From assembly GCA_027422505.1 (NCBI GenBank), contig JAPQWV010000017.1, positions 16,307,501 through 16,371,500 of the forward strand: a stretch of DNA of 64,000 nt. Reading direction: 5' to 3'. The notes beneath the pieces were generated by a model. The model was not told the DNA's origin, ran no database searches, and saw nothing but the letters and a program-made list of their open reading frames with translations. Positions 32,653 to 44,059 of this stretch are shown here, piece after piece. The stretch comes from Craterostigma plantagineum. Its lineage: Eukaryota > Streptophyta > Magnoliopsida > Lamiales > Linderniaceae. The translations under genes were made by a program, and so were the position numbers. How positions within the stretch are numbered: the stretch's first letter is position 1; the number at the start of each line of letters is the position of its first letter.

Positions 32653-34264
32653 CTAGTAATCAGTAGAACTGGTTGAGTTCCTGCGAGTACTCCTGCAAGA
32701 ACAGACAAAATCCTCGGTACCCATGCTATTTTGGGTCCGATTGGATATTAGTACCTTAGGTATCCATACTTGGATTATCCTAACGTGTCTACCAGTTATA
32801 GGAACAATAAGATATCTATATTGATTGTTCCTGTTTTGGGACAGGTATCTAGGTCTTTTGCAGCCTTGTGTTTCCGGTTTTGGGTTGTGGACTTTTCCCT
32901 TCGATTGTTGAGGTCTTCTCCTTCGTGGGTCGTTGTTCACACCGGTATTCCCTCTTAATTGTGGAGGTCTTCCCTTTCGTGGATCGTTGTTTGAACTGGT
33001 GTTCCCCCTTGGTTGTTGAGGTCTTCCCTTCTGTGGATTGTCATACGTACCGGTATTTTTCCTTGGTTGATATCTCCCTTTTTGCGAAACCTTATTCACA
33101 TTATTCCCCCTTACTGCCCGAGATATTGTACTTATGTGATGAATTGAGGGAGTTAAGCGATATTCCACTCTTGTTTCCTTAGACCTGTCCATAGGATGAA
33201 CGGAAACTGGATTATAGTTTATGGGACGAACAAAGTTGATTACCCGTGAGGTGGTCGTTTGATAGGACGTCGTCGCCTCATCAATGTCAGCTTGTCCATT
33301 GTATCCAAGCCCGGTCCGGTCGTCAGCATCCCTTAAGGATCCTTGAATATACTGGGATATCTTGGTTGAATTAGTCCATGACTGGATCAAGGCAGACAAT
33401 CTTTGGTTTTCTGAAGCTTTCTTTTCGGCTGCCTCTCTTAGTCTGAGATTTTCTTCCTCTAGTCGAGTGTTTCTCAAACAGAGGTCCGATATCTTCTTGT
33501 ACTGGGGCCTTCCCTTTTTCAACAACTTTCAGTTTCTCGTTCAGCTTTGAGTACTCATCAGCCATGTTCTGTAGAGCATCCATCATTTCTTCGTAACTGA
33601 ACTTATCGTCCGGTTCTGCTTGATCTCCCACAAGACCGATAAGTTCTTTCTCATTTTCAGGACTGTTCAATTCATCTTCTGAGCTTGATTCTTCAGAGTC
33701 CGTATCATCCCATCTGTGGGAGTTCTCTTTGCCCTTAGAAGCTTGTATCCTCTTCTTGTCCTTGAACCAGTTAGTCTCCTCCTTGGGATCGTTACTGATA
33801 TAGTGATTGGTCCTGTCACAGTTGAGACAAGTGTCAGTACACTTATCTAGTTCACAATATTTACCTTGTGGCATTTGGAATGATACTTCTCCTTCCAGTG
33901 ACTTTGCTGGTAGAGCTTCAAGCTTATAAACTTCTTGGTTTTCTCCAAGTTGGCATAACTTAGTCCATATTTCTTTTGCAGTCTTGCTTGTCATGACCCG
34001 CCTGAATACTTCTAAGCCCAGGGTTTTAAACATGACGTTCTTAGCAATATTGTCGAGATTTGCCTTTTGTCTTTCTTCTGCTGACAGCTCGTGTCTTTCC
34101 TCTGGAATTTCTCTTAGTTCGTTAGGATAGACGGCATGTCGTACGTTGACCTTGTTGAACACGAACGGTCCATTTTCCAACGCATCAATCATTTCATCAT
34201 CTTGCGCATAGAGATAGGTCATCAACCTTATTTTCCACTCAAGAAAATTTTCCCTACTAAACAT
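32653..34264 (-). pseudogene. Sirevirus-type gag remnant
   Basis: The N-terminal half (34264-33371) has the copia gag domain, with FLEWKIRLMTYLYAQDDEM, VFRRVMTSKTAKEIWTKLCQ and a partial zinc knuckle CLNCDRTNHYISN whose last Cys is lost. Then come acidic serine-rich DTDSEESSSEDE and a coiled-coil part. A frame change near 33510 leads to the second half (33525-32653) with a coiled coil, at least three repeats of NDPRKGRPQQPRGNT type and QVWIPK, a motif usual at the gag-protease border. Gag would form the particle; here it is split. Confidence 0.75.
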
Positions 34265-34319
34265 AAGAAGCTGATCTTATAGAGTCATGGTTAGTATAAG
34301 AAAAATATCAAGCAAACCC

Positions 34320-34331
34320 GCTCTGATACCA
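34320..34331 (-). promoter_or_regulatory. Primer binding site, initiator tRNA-Met type
   Basis: The minus strand reads TGGTATCAGAGC, 2 bases from the LTR edge TGTTAGG. Confidence 0.75.
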
Positions 34332-34333
34332 CT

Positions 34334-35390
34334 TGTTAGGATCGGATTACGCGTTTAGAGGGGGTGAATCAACGCTTGACGCTTTTTGGTAGTTAGCCGG
34401 TTAGGGCTAATACCGGTTCTTGATAATTTTCTAAGTGTGTTATGTGCGGAAGCTTGTTGGTCGGTTATGAACCAAAACCGATAATAAACGTGATGTGTTA
34501 GCGTGTGTGTGGACTGAGAACACCGGTTTGTTTCTGGAAGTTCGGAGTAAAATCTCCTACGTCTCCCCTTCTTCCTCACAAGGAAGGTTCACTAGACTTC
34601 AGTTCTACACACACTGTACAACCTACCCAGCTACCCTTAGCCTTATCTAGTGAATCACCTAGGCAGTCGTAAAAATGATAATCCACCTACTTCAACAGCT
34701 TTTTACAGTCCGTCGGAGAACACAATAACTCACTTACTTAACCAAGCCGGTTATCGTACAGTGAGGACAACACTTTCTAATTTCTTTCTTTTCTTTGTAG
34801 AGATTTGAATCTTGTCTTTGATTTCTCGTGGTCAAGTGTCATGCCATCTTCAGTGCCTCTTATATATCTATACTCATTCTTTGATGAAGAAGGCCGTTGT
34901 GAGATGGCTCCATGTTCTGGACTGTGCTTTAAATGCACTTTACCCAAAATGGGTACTGTCCGGTCCTGGCTGCAGTTTGCACTATGCTTATTGCTTTTTT
35001 CACTTTAAACTTAGCTTGTCTTCAACTTTGTTCCTTCTTTTAGCCTTTCTTTAAATGTTTCAGCAGAAGTCTTTAGTATCTCGCCTTGAGTAATTTTGAA
35101 TCTTTTGTACATGTGGCAGGTCCGGTATCTGATATCCGGTCTTGGCAGTTTGTATTCTGTTTTTGATGTGCTTTTAAACTGCTAGAGTAGTATCCAGTTC
35201 TGGCACATTTGTGACGTTCTAACTGATATCCAGTCTTATGACCTTCTGACTGATATCCGGCCTTTTGTGCACATGCGACCTGCTGACTGGTATCCGGTCT
35301 TTTAGTCTTCTTCTAACCGGTATACTTAATTAAGTTTGGACAATAACCAAAACTGTTTAATCTGAATTCTTTCATTCTCGAGTTCTAACA
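34334..35390 (-). repeat. 5' LTR of inner Sirevirus-like element
   Basis: TGTTAGG to CTAACA, 1057 bp, with matching 6-bp ends. The part nearest 35390 (U3 on the minus strand) holds five degenerate CTGATATCCGGTCTT-type repeats (35120-35310). Confidence 0.85.
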
Positions 35391-37415
35391 GTAATTTTTC
35401 ATTCTCCCCCTTAATTCATGTTTTCACACCTAAGAATCTTGACTCCCCCTCAAAAAGTGCGCATATAGTGGTTAACAGTTTCGCAAAGATATACGTATTC
35501 ACCAAGATATGCATATGAGAATGTAACACATATGACACAACGAGTAACTCATATAATCATTTTAGCATATATGCATGAACTCCTAAGCATGCATATGAAA
35601 ATTTGCGTAACCATATAAGCAAGAAATATTTCGCTTTTAAACAAGTCTGTGCCAATGCATGTGCAAATGCATTTGAAAATGTGCGAAATGTTTTCATGCA
35701 TAAGAAAAATGCAAAGTAAAAATAAATGCAAAAATACAAGAAAAAATGCATGAAAAATATAAAAAGTTTGCAAAGAAAATAAAAGTAAAGAAAATTTTGA
35801 AACAAGACTATACGATTTTTATATTTATTATTATTTTTTATTTATTTTTCCCTTTTTTTATTTTGTTTTGGGGTAAGATTACGTCACTTTGATCGTGTCC
35901 ACGCAAATATTTCACATGACACATAGAATAATAATTTGCCATCAAGTCACGTCATCAAACTAAAGTCCTAACTTCATAGAGTGATCCATTTTGACAACTC
36001 TCACGAGGTTCGCTCTAGCGGTCAATTATTTTTATCACGGGATTTATATACTAGATATATCACTCATGTCAACACAAGCAAAATTATATCAATTAACCAG
36101 CTATCAAGGCGCTTCTAATCATTTCACCGAGCGAGAGACCGTCTATTCGGAATCAAAGGGATTTTTGAAGAATTTAGTATTTTGGTTCTGACTTAGAAGA
36201 GAAGGAAAATATTTAGGAATCGTGGACTAAAGATCTTCTTCCTTTTCTTCGTTTTCCTCTTCACCGGCATTTTCTTTTCCATCCTTAAACTTTTTCATAT
36301 TATTCTACACTTGCTCAAGCTGAAGCTCCGCTTCTCTACGAGGCTGAGAGATTATCTAAGGCGAAGTTCTTCTTGTTGGTTCTCGGGTCGATACCGTGCT
36401 CCTCTTCTTTTAATCCCTAGAGAGGTTTCAAAATTCGAACCCAAGGTCGTGCTCCTCTTCTCATTGTTTCGATATAAGACCAGATTATCGTTGGAGAAGT
36501 TCACTTCGTGGTGCCCCTCTTCTAGCCGTTTTGACGAGTATACGAAATTATCGAAGGAGAAGTTCACAGCAAGATCCATGCCCTCTTCTTATGATTTCTA
36601 GAAGATTTCAGTAATTAGGAAGGCAGGTTCTTTTGGACTATTTATTGTGCGTTGAGCATTCCTTTGGTGCATTTTCACCTCCTTTTGTCATCATTTTCTT
36701 CTTTTTCTTTCGTCGCCTTTTTCTCCCCCTCCTTTTCTCGTTTACGCAACCCTCCAAAATTTATGAATTACGGTTGAAGGCTTGATCGGGATACAAATGA
36801 AGAAAAGGACATCGGAGAAGGCTCAAAAGGGATGACTAGAGGAATAATTTCAAGGATGATATTTTGATTTTGGCCAAGTGAGGAATTTTCCTACGTGCCC
36901 TAATCATTTTCCTAACAATCTGACGCAAGGCGAGTATGAGGCCAAGAAATACAAGTTAAGACAAGCATTTGATGTGTGACTCGCTCAAGGATAAATTCCC
37001 AAAAAAAAATAATAAGGCTCAAAATCTTACATATATGATGTGGCTTTGTGTCTAGTGGAACAAACGAGTGATCTTTAGACAAAAGAATGCGACTAGACAA
37101 ACAATATTAAGCAAATAACCAATCATATATCAAGGAAAGATTTTTGTGAACAAATCAAAGTAGATTGAGTAATCGTTACTCCCCATTTTTTTTTCGTTGT
37201 TTTTGTTTTAGTTTAATGTTGTTTTTCAAAATGTTTTTTTTTTGTTTTTTTTATTAAGGAAAAAAATGAACATGATATGAAAACAAAGAAAAAAAATTAA
37301 GTAAAAATGCATGAAATTTTTTTAATGTTTTTATTTCTATTATTATTATTATTATTTTTTATTTTTCAAAAAAATGAAGATGCATGAGAATAAAAGAGAA
37401 AAAATGCATGATTGG

Positions 37416-37485
<70 letters not shown>

Positions 37486-37680
37486 CTATTATTATTTATA
37501 GCTATATGCGTAAAATGCATGATAAATGTTTAAAAAATTTTGGCATTTAACATTTCAGCTCAGATGCATAATGTACCAAATTGTAATCCCTAAGAAAATT
37601 AATAGTGACTCATCCTAAAAATTTAGCACTTTTAGAAAAAATGAGTAAGGAATTTTGTCACCGAGTTTGTCGCTTTGGTA
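35391..37680 (-). other. 3' region of outer Sirevirus-like element
   Basis: Polypurine-like motifs occur on the minus strand at 35404 and 35443. The rest is AT-rich, with no supported gene. 36300-36600 is a degenerate direct repeat of GAGAAGTTCAC-type units. Confidence 0.5.
37417..37500. repeat. (ATT)n microsatellite
   Basis: About 20 uninterrupted ATT units followed by imperfect ones. Confidence 0.9.
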
Positions 37681-37689
37681 GGGATTTCT

Positions 37690-39425
37690 TGTAGTTGCTC
37701 TGCCGCTCGCCTTTGATCATGTATGTGGAGCAACTATCATCAGAGTACCATACAGGAGGGATATCTGCAAAACTATTGGGACTTTGGTACTCATTGTCGT
37801 ATGGGTCCTCCCTTATTAGCAGCGAGTTAGTCGTAAATCGTGTAAAATTAGATTGTGAGCCTAAGTTGGTCGAAGATAGTCTTAGGAATACATTTTTGAC
37901 TAGGACTCTGTGACTTGATATCCGATGTAGGAATCCATTTTTGCATGACTTACACGGATATGAAAATTCAGCTTTCGAGAATGTGCTCCTAGAATGTGTA
38001 TTTTTAAAGATCTTCTCATTGCCCAGTCATAATAAATATTTTTTAGATTTGACTTTGACTGGATATTTCATGTAAGAATATGAGCAAATAGAATGATAAG
38101 CATGTAAACCAGATGTATCATATTTCCTACATGGAGAATGCATATTTTTCACATAATGATTATAAGAATTTCGAAAATTATTTTCAAGTTTAGGCTTTTT
38201 AAATGAACAATTAGTAGGATCATTTGAAGCACACGATGAAGTTTGTGCGCTATAACTTTATTTTCGTGAAAGATTTTCTTTTTAGGAACAGGAGAGGAAG
38301 ACTTTTGATCTTTATGATTCCGTTATGGAGTTTTTCCGTTCTCCCATTTCCATGGGACTTCTTCCTCCGCTATAGAAAGTGCGGGACTTTTACTTTGAAT
38401 TTCAGCTTTGGTCAAGGTTGACGTAGAATTAGTAGAAGCTGTTTCGGTGGTAGGAACGAGATCATCCGTTTGCATTCCTTGATCATGTTTTGAAGACGAT
38501 GAAGCTTTGAGACTAGATATCTCCGTCAGAAGTGTGTTCTTTTCTACTTCAAAATTCTTTCTTTCTGTTTCTAGTGTAGAATTTAAATCCTCTATTTTCT
38601 TAAGAATAGAAGGTATATCGACGGAAGAAGAATTTTCAGAATGATGAGATTGTGCTTCCTTGGTCTTAGAATTTGCAAGAAGATTTTCTAATTGATTAAT
38701 CTTAGAATAGAGCTGCCCGCGTTCTTCTCTTAAGAAAGCATAGTTATTTTGAGCAGTGCTCTTCTCGGCTTGACAGGTGTCTAGACTCTTTCTTAATTCA
38801 CTATTCTTAGAATTAGATGTATCTATTTCGGCTTCTAGACTAGTGACCTTTTTGCTCATACTTTCTAGTCTACATTTAAGAAGACTTTTCTCGTCTAGAT
38901 TCCTAAGTAGACATTTATGGTTGTTGTCTAGCCTGTCCTCTAATTCCTTTACTATCGACCTATGCTTCGCTAAGGGAATATACTTAGTCTCGCTAATATT
39001 GGTGCTCTTAGATAATTCTTCAATTTTCGCACTAGAGCTCCTAAGCTTATATTCGAGACTAGCTATTTCTTCCTTAGACTTAGTGAATTTAATTTCTAAC
39101 TCTGTTGTACGTTTCCGCTCATTTTTCATGTTAGCATACCTAGTTTGTAAGGATTCTAACATTTAAACAATGTAGAGTTAGAAATCATTGCCTCCTTAGA
39201 GGATGTGTTAGTTTCATCTTCGTGTTCCAAAGCCAAGTGCGTCTTTTGTTCAAAAGTTGTAGTCTCTTGCTTCTTTGAGCGTGACTTGGTCTTTGTGGAC
39301 TTCTTCTTTAACTCCTTCTCAATAAATCGTGGTTGACGACCAAACTCCTTCAGTTGTTCATCAATGTCGGAGCTAAAGTCGTCAGAGCTAGTGTCATCAG
39401 ATCGAGTAATTGAGTAGGTGTCCAT
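37690..39425 (-). pseudogene. Coiled-coil gag-like region of outer Sirevirus-like element
   Basis: It begins MDTYSITRSDDTSSDDFSSD at 39425 (89 residues, acidic then Lys-rich) and continues after a stop and frame change at 39162 as 279 residues of strong heptad pattern (ELEIKFTKSKEEIASLEYKL, ELEDRLDNNHKCLL). Further down, on the minus strand near 37740, VWYSDDSCSTYM resembles the copia protease signature W-x-x-DSGCS-x-HM. The usual gag UBN2 domain was not found. This is a structural protein remnant of a non-autonomous element. Confidence 0.55.
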
Positions 39426-41085
39426 TTTGGTTTTTAATATTTTTATTTATTTATTTTCAAAATTTTGTTGGATATTTGGATCTTTAACGTGTTTTGTGAT
39501 TTGGATTTTTTTTAATACTGATTAAAATATTTGGCTTTTAAAATTTCAGTTTCGAAAAGATTTTGGTTTATAAAGTTTGATTTAAAAATTTAATAGTATA
39601 TACCAAAAGCTTTTTCTATAATGTGCCAATTGAAGGTTACTGTTTTCGATCGAAAAATATTTTATTAAGTTTTTTAATGTCAATATAAAGCACTGTTTTC
39701 AATCGAAAATAATTCTCGATTAAAAGTTTTTCGAGTGAATATGTGGAGCACTGTTTTTGATTGTTAATTTTTTCGACGAGGTACTGTTTTTAGAAAATAG
39801 TTTTGGATTTCAAACAGTTACGTATAGTTTTACGATCGTAAAAGTTTTGCGATTTGATAAAACGTCGTCGTTTGAGAATTTAATATCTAAACCTTTAAAA
39901 TAAAAATTTTAAATCGCAAAAGGTTTTGCGAGCGAAAAAAAAGTTTTGCGACGACAAACCTGTAAAAGCAACTAAAAAAAATGGCGAACGTAAAATCACG
40001 TAAATGAGTGAGAAATGAATAAAATTGAAAGTTTTAGAGTTAAATTGAAAATTTAGGACTAGATCAGAACGTTCTGGACTAAATTGAAAACAATAAGGGG
40101 TTAAAATATACAAACAGGGACTAAAAAAATATTTTTGGGTTAGTAATGTAAATATCCCTGCAATTGTATGTATCTCTGTAGCTGTATGCGAGCGAGTGAA
40201 GAAGATGAAGATTTCAGATTTTTCGATCGAAAAAAAATTCCGACGATTTTCGATAGTAAATAGTTCTCGAACAAGTTTTTGATCATTGACCCAAGTTTCT
40301 CGCTTGGAACAGATTTCTCGAGCTTAAAACAGAATTTTCTTCGATGTTGAGCGTCGAACAGAGATGATGTGGTGCCTCAGAGAAGCTACTTTTTCACGGA
40401 AAAAAAATTCAGACAAGAAATTTTCGATCGGAAACCTTTGTAGAACGGATTTTGCGATCGAAACAGGTTTCTCGCGTTGACTGATTTCTCGAGCGAAAAT
40501 TTTTTTCGATGATGATGAACGAAAAACAGAGACGAACTAGAAAGCAGTCGCAGACGAACAACCAAAGAAATCTAGATCCAATCTCAAAAATCGTTCGAAC
40601 TCATCTTTATTGATTGAAATCAAGCAGATGACACGAACAAACAATCCATTTAGCAAAATCAAAGCAAAATCATTATGATTTTAGAAAAATAGCAAAGAAC
40701 AGTGCAAAGAGGATTTTCACTCAATCTTCAAAAATTCGAACAGAAGTTAGTTCAATCGATCAGAAATACACTCAGAGATGTTAGAAGCACTCGATAGAAC
40801 AACAAAATCAGCAAAACGAATCGAATTTTTGAGAAATTAGGTCGAAGTTCTTAAGAGCAGTTCAAAGAACGCAATGGCTCTCATCTTCAAAATTCGCAGA
40901 AATTATCAGTTCGATTGGATAAAAACAAGCTCAGGTCAAATAGAAACACATAATCAAACATCAATAACAGCAAATCAAGTCGAATTGTGATGAATTACAT
41001 GCAATTTGGACGAAGAACAGTGCGCGATAATAAAAAAAAAAACAGTTTCGAAAAATCAAAACAGTTCAAATTTAATCCACACGTT
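39426..41085 (-). other. Leader of outer Sirevirus-like element
   Basis: A long AT-rich untranslated region between primer site and first frame, with repeated TTTTCGATCGAAAA-like and CTCGAACAGA-like motifs (39640-40560). No gene. Confidence 0.5.
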
Positions 41086-41099
41086 TGGCTCTGATACCA
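41086..41099 (-). promoter_or_regulatory. Primer binding site, initiator tRNA-Met type
   Basis: TGGTATCAGAGCCA on the minus strand next to the LTR start TGTTAGG at 41102. Confidence 0.75.
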
Positions 41100-41101
41100 A
41101 T

Positions 41102-41491
41102 TGTTAGGTCCTTTTTTATCCAACACAGATCGAATCGATTGATAATCTTTAGAAATTCAGATTTAAGATCGAAGATTACCTAGTTGAAAGATTACGAGAG
41201 AAGAAACGTTGAAAGCAAGGGTTTGGCGCTAATTCTTCTCTCCAAAATTCTCAATTCTAATTTTCTGATCTGAAAACCATAAAAAGCGACTCCTTATTTC
41301 CTAAGGAGTTCACTTATATATATCATCTCGTGGTATATTTACACCAGTAGCCCTATAATATGACTAATTACAATTCGGTCCAAGACTACTACTATGCATA
41401 GCAAGACACGATAACTATATTAATTTTTTTTTTCTGAAAACGATCGCGTGGTATAACTATATTAATTGAATACAATAAAATAGTTCCAACA
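41102..41491 (-). repeat. 5' LTR of outer Sirevirus-like element
   Basis: TGTTAGG to CCAACA, 390 bp by the terminal rule and by the resumption of Athila sequence at 41492. Only 41102-41357 matches the left copy. Confidence 0.6.
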
Positions 41492-42912
41492 AAGGTGCAG
41501 AAAACTTCGCGGCGGATCACCTCTCTCAACTAGAGGAGTCCGAGATATACCACAAGGACGGAAGGGCTATACAAGACAGATTCCCAGACGAGCACCTGTA
41601 ATCGATACAAGTGGTAAGTGACGATACCCCATGGTTTGCATATTTTGCTAACTATCTTGTTGCGAGGGTCCTACCAAAGGAGTACACTAGTCAGCAAAAG
41701 AAGAAATTCTTTTCTGACCTGAGGTACTATTTTTGGGAAGATCTGTATCTTTTCAGGCAATGTGTGGACCAGGTGATACGTCGATGCGTCTCTTTCCCAG
41801 AGACGACACAGATTCTGAGTCACTGCCACGAGGGACCGACCGGAGGGCACTACGCAGCCAACAGAACCGCCCAAAAGGTGATAGAAAGCGGGTTCTACTA
41901 GCCAACGATTCTCAAGGACGCTCAAAGGTACGTGACACTTGTGATCAGTGTCAGCGCGTAGGTAATATCTCGAAACGCGACGAAATGCCTCAGAACTTCA
42001 TTTTGGTATGCGAAATTTTCGACGTATGGGGTATAGATTTTATGGGTCCATTTCCTAGCTCATATAACAATAAGTACATTCTACTCGCTGTTGATTACGT
42101 ATCTAAGTGGGCCGAGGCGCAAGCTTTGCCCACGAACGATGCTAGAGTCGTCGTTAGATTTTTACGAGCCTTATTTTCACGTTTTGGAGCACCCAGATGC
42201 ATCATTAGCGATATAGGCACTCATTTCTGTAACACTCAGTTTTCACGCATGTTAGAATGTTACGGTGTTAGACATAGTCTATTCACCCCTTACCACCCCC
42301 AAGCTAACGGTCAGGTCGAAGTAGTGAACCTTGAGTTGAAACGCATTTTAGAAAAGACCATAAAAGGGAACCGTAGGGAGTGAGCAAATAAGTTGAATGA
42401 TGCACTTTGGGCATATAGGACCACATATAAGATACCCATAGGCACTACACCGTATAGATTAGTCTATGGGAAGGCGTGCCACCTCCCGTAGAAATCGAGC
42501 ACAAAGCTTATTGGGCGATCAAGTCCTTAAATCTTGATTTAGGAAACGCCAGCGGAAAGCGGCAACTCCAAATCAACGAGTTAGATGAGTGGCGTTTATC
42601 GGCCTATGATAACGCTCGAATGTATAAGGAACGCTCGAAAGCTTATCATGACAAGAAAATTAGGCGAAGGCGAGAGTTTCAGGAAGGGGACCAAGTCCTC
42701 TTATTTAACTCTCGACTTAGGCTTTTTCCTGACAACTTAGATCACATTGGTCGGGACCGTTCACTGTTACCCGTGCTTTCCGTTACGGTACTGTCGAGAT
42801 TTCAGGTATGGAGCAGGGTACTTTCAAGGTGAACGGCCACAGGTTAATGCACTATCATGGAGGCGAGGAGACGTTAGCGAAAAAGAGGTGCTATACCTGG
42901 ACTTCCAGCCAT

Positions 42913-44059
42913 CTTGAGCAAACAAAGGTACGTCCAGCTACAGACGGTAAAGTAAGCGCTTCTTGGGAGGCAACCCAGGTATTTTTGTTTATGTTTTAGA
43001 CCTTAGAGTAAATAAAAAAAATCTAGGCAGCTCACGGCCAGAAGCTTAAGCTTCACGGCCGTGAATGTGCCCAGAGGCACTTGCTGCTGCGTGTCACGGC
43101 CAGAGACTTAAGTGTCATGGCCGTGACTATTACGTCTTTTATATTTAAAAAAAATCGTTGTGCTTCAAGGCCGTGACTTGGTCCAGTGGCCCTTTCTGTC
43201 TCTAGTCACGGCCAGAAGCGTATGCTTCACGCCGTGACATGTGCGGGCTAAAAACAAAATCGCTGCATCTTCCCCTTTTCCCTCTCTCTCTCTCTTTCGT
43301 TCTTCTTCTCCTTACGCCATCACCTACCACCCAAAACCAAAAAATCACCATCGACCACCACCCCACAACTGCCGCACCGCACCACCACCGTCGTACCTCT
43401 GGCGAGACCTCACCAAACCCCGATTGTTAGATTTAACCTCGATTAAGCTCACAAGGTATGACTCTCTTCTCTACCCCACTTCATTTTGAATTGCGAATTT
43501 TTTCAATTGTTGCTAAATTGGGGTATGATTATGTTTTTATGTGTCTAAAACTCGTTAGGATTGTTATGGGTATGCATAATTCGTTGAGTTTGGCCATGAA
43601 ATTCGATTTTTTTATGAACCCTAATTTTCCAATTTGGGGATTTTCAAAAATTGGTCTAATTTGGTGATTTTCTTGCTCTTTCATGATCAGATACATGCTA
43701 TAAACGCATTGGATTTGCCTAATTTCTTGATTTCCACCATAAAATTGATGATTGTGTGAGAAACCCTAATTTCGAATTTTAGGGATTTTTGGAACTTGCT
43801 GGCGAAATTCGTGACTTTCTGTGGTTTATTCAGTTTTAGTTCGTCATGTGAAGCCCAAAAATGAGCGTAGATGGTTATTTTCGACCTTCAAATGCATAGT
43901 TCAACTCACCCATAACATGTTCGACAAAATGCCGCATTGAAGTGTTCTTATGTGCCTGTTAAAGAATCGTCAGTCTCGTAGCTATTTTGGTCGAGTCGAG
44001 CTGCTTTGAATTTAATTGTTATATTTCCTTTGAGCTCACATCCATCTTCTAGGTACTAT
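42913..44059 (+). promoter_or_regulatory. Leader/promoter region of envelope-like ORF with palindrome array and possible intron
   Basis: 43030-43230 contains six or more CACGGCC/GGCCGTGA copies like those in the LTR U3. It is followed by a CT-rich leader and a possible intron 43456-44054 (CACAAG/GTATGA donor, CATCTTCTAG acceptor, T-rich, about 600 bp) ending 5 bases before the ATG at 44060. This looks like a separate promoter and leader for the envelope-like gene. Confidence 0.5.

Larger units (their letters stand above)
28508..35390 (-). mobile_element. Sirevirus-like copia element lacking pol (inner)
   Basis: The complete 5' LTR is at 35390-34334 (minus) with primer site 34320-34331. A gag region runs at 34264-32653, followed by a long non-coding part with many polypurine-like motifs, then the polypurine tract AAAAAGGGGG at 29429-29438, and a 3' LTR at about 29427-28508 that has lost its last 65-70 bp on the left. 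Gag type, multiple polypurine tracts and LTR repeats fit the Sirevirus lineage of copia. Polymerase domains are absent. Confidence 0.75.
27152..41491 (-). mobile_element. Sirevirus-like copia element lacking pol (outer), with nested insertions
   Basis: It lies between GAAGGGT and AAGGTGCAG of the Athila RNase H region, with an imperfect 5-bp TSD (AGGGT, AAGGT). The left and right ends share about 255 bp beginning TGTTAGGTCC. A primer site (TGGTATCAGAGCCA on the minus strand, initiator tRNA-Met type) abuts the right copy, so the element reads leftward. Inside are a leader, a coiled-coil gag-like region (39425-38323), a degenerate protease-like motif near 37740 and polypurine-like motifs at 35404 and 35443. 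No RT, RNase H or integrase was found. A second element is nested at about 28508-35390. Confidence 0.65.
26620..42912 (+). pseudogene. Athila pol remnant: RT end, RNase H, integrase (split)
   Basis: 26620-27151 holds the RT connection (RSFLGHVGFYCRFI) and RNase H (CEASDYAVEAVLGQ, where the first catalytic Asp of CDASD is now Glu; [10 protein letters not shown]). The sequence breaks at IRDKKG for the copia-like insertion (27152-41491) and resumes at 41492 with ENFAADHLSQLE. Integrase follows: [26 protein letters not shown], core [19 protein letters not shown] (normally SDRGTHF) and a Glu in [14 protein letters not shown], then a C-terminal part to the stop at 42912. Frame changes occur near 41600, 41900 and 42383. 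The RT active-site region is absent, so it is inactive. Confidence 0.85.

Noticed and set aside
32770..33182. Plus-strand frames rich in Phe, Ser and Val
   Set aside because: Antisense to the repeat region of the Sirevirus gag.
35549..35805. Minus-strand Phe/Leu/Tyr-rich frames resembling a membrane protein
   Set aside because: A product of AT-rich repeated ATGCAT/TGCAAA sequence in a retroelement 3' region.
36311..36601. 96-codon plus-strand frame with repeated SSRFDEYTKLSKEKF-like units
   Set aside because: Arises from degenerate direct repeats, also open on the other strand; no domain.
43239..43489. Plus-strand frames before the envelope-like ORF
   Set aside because: CT-rich leader and CACCA repeats; no domain, and interrupted by the probable intron.
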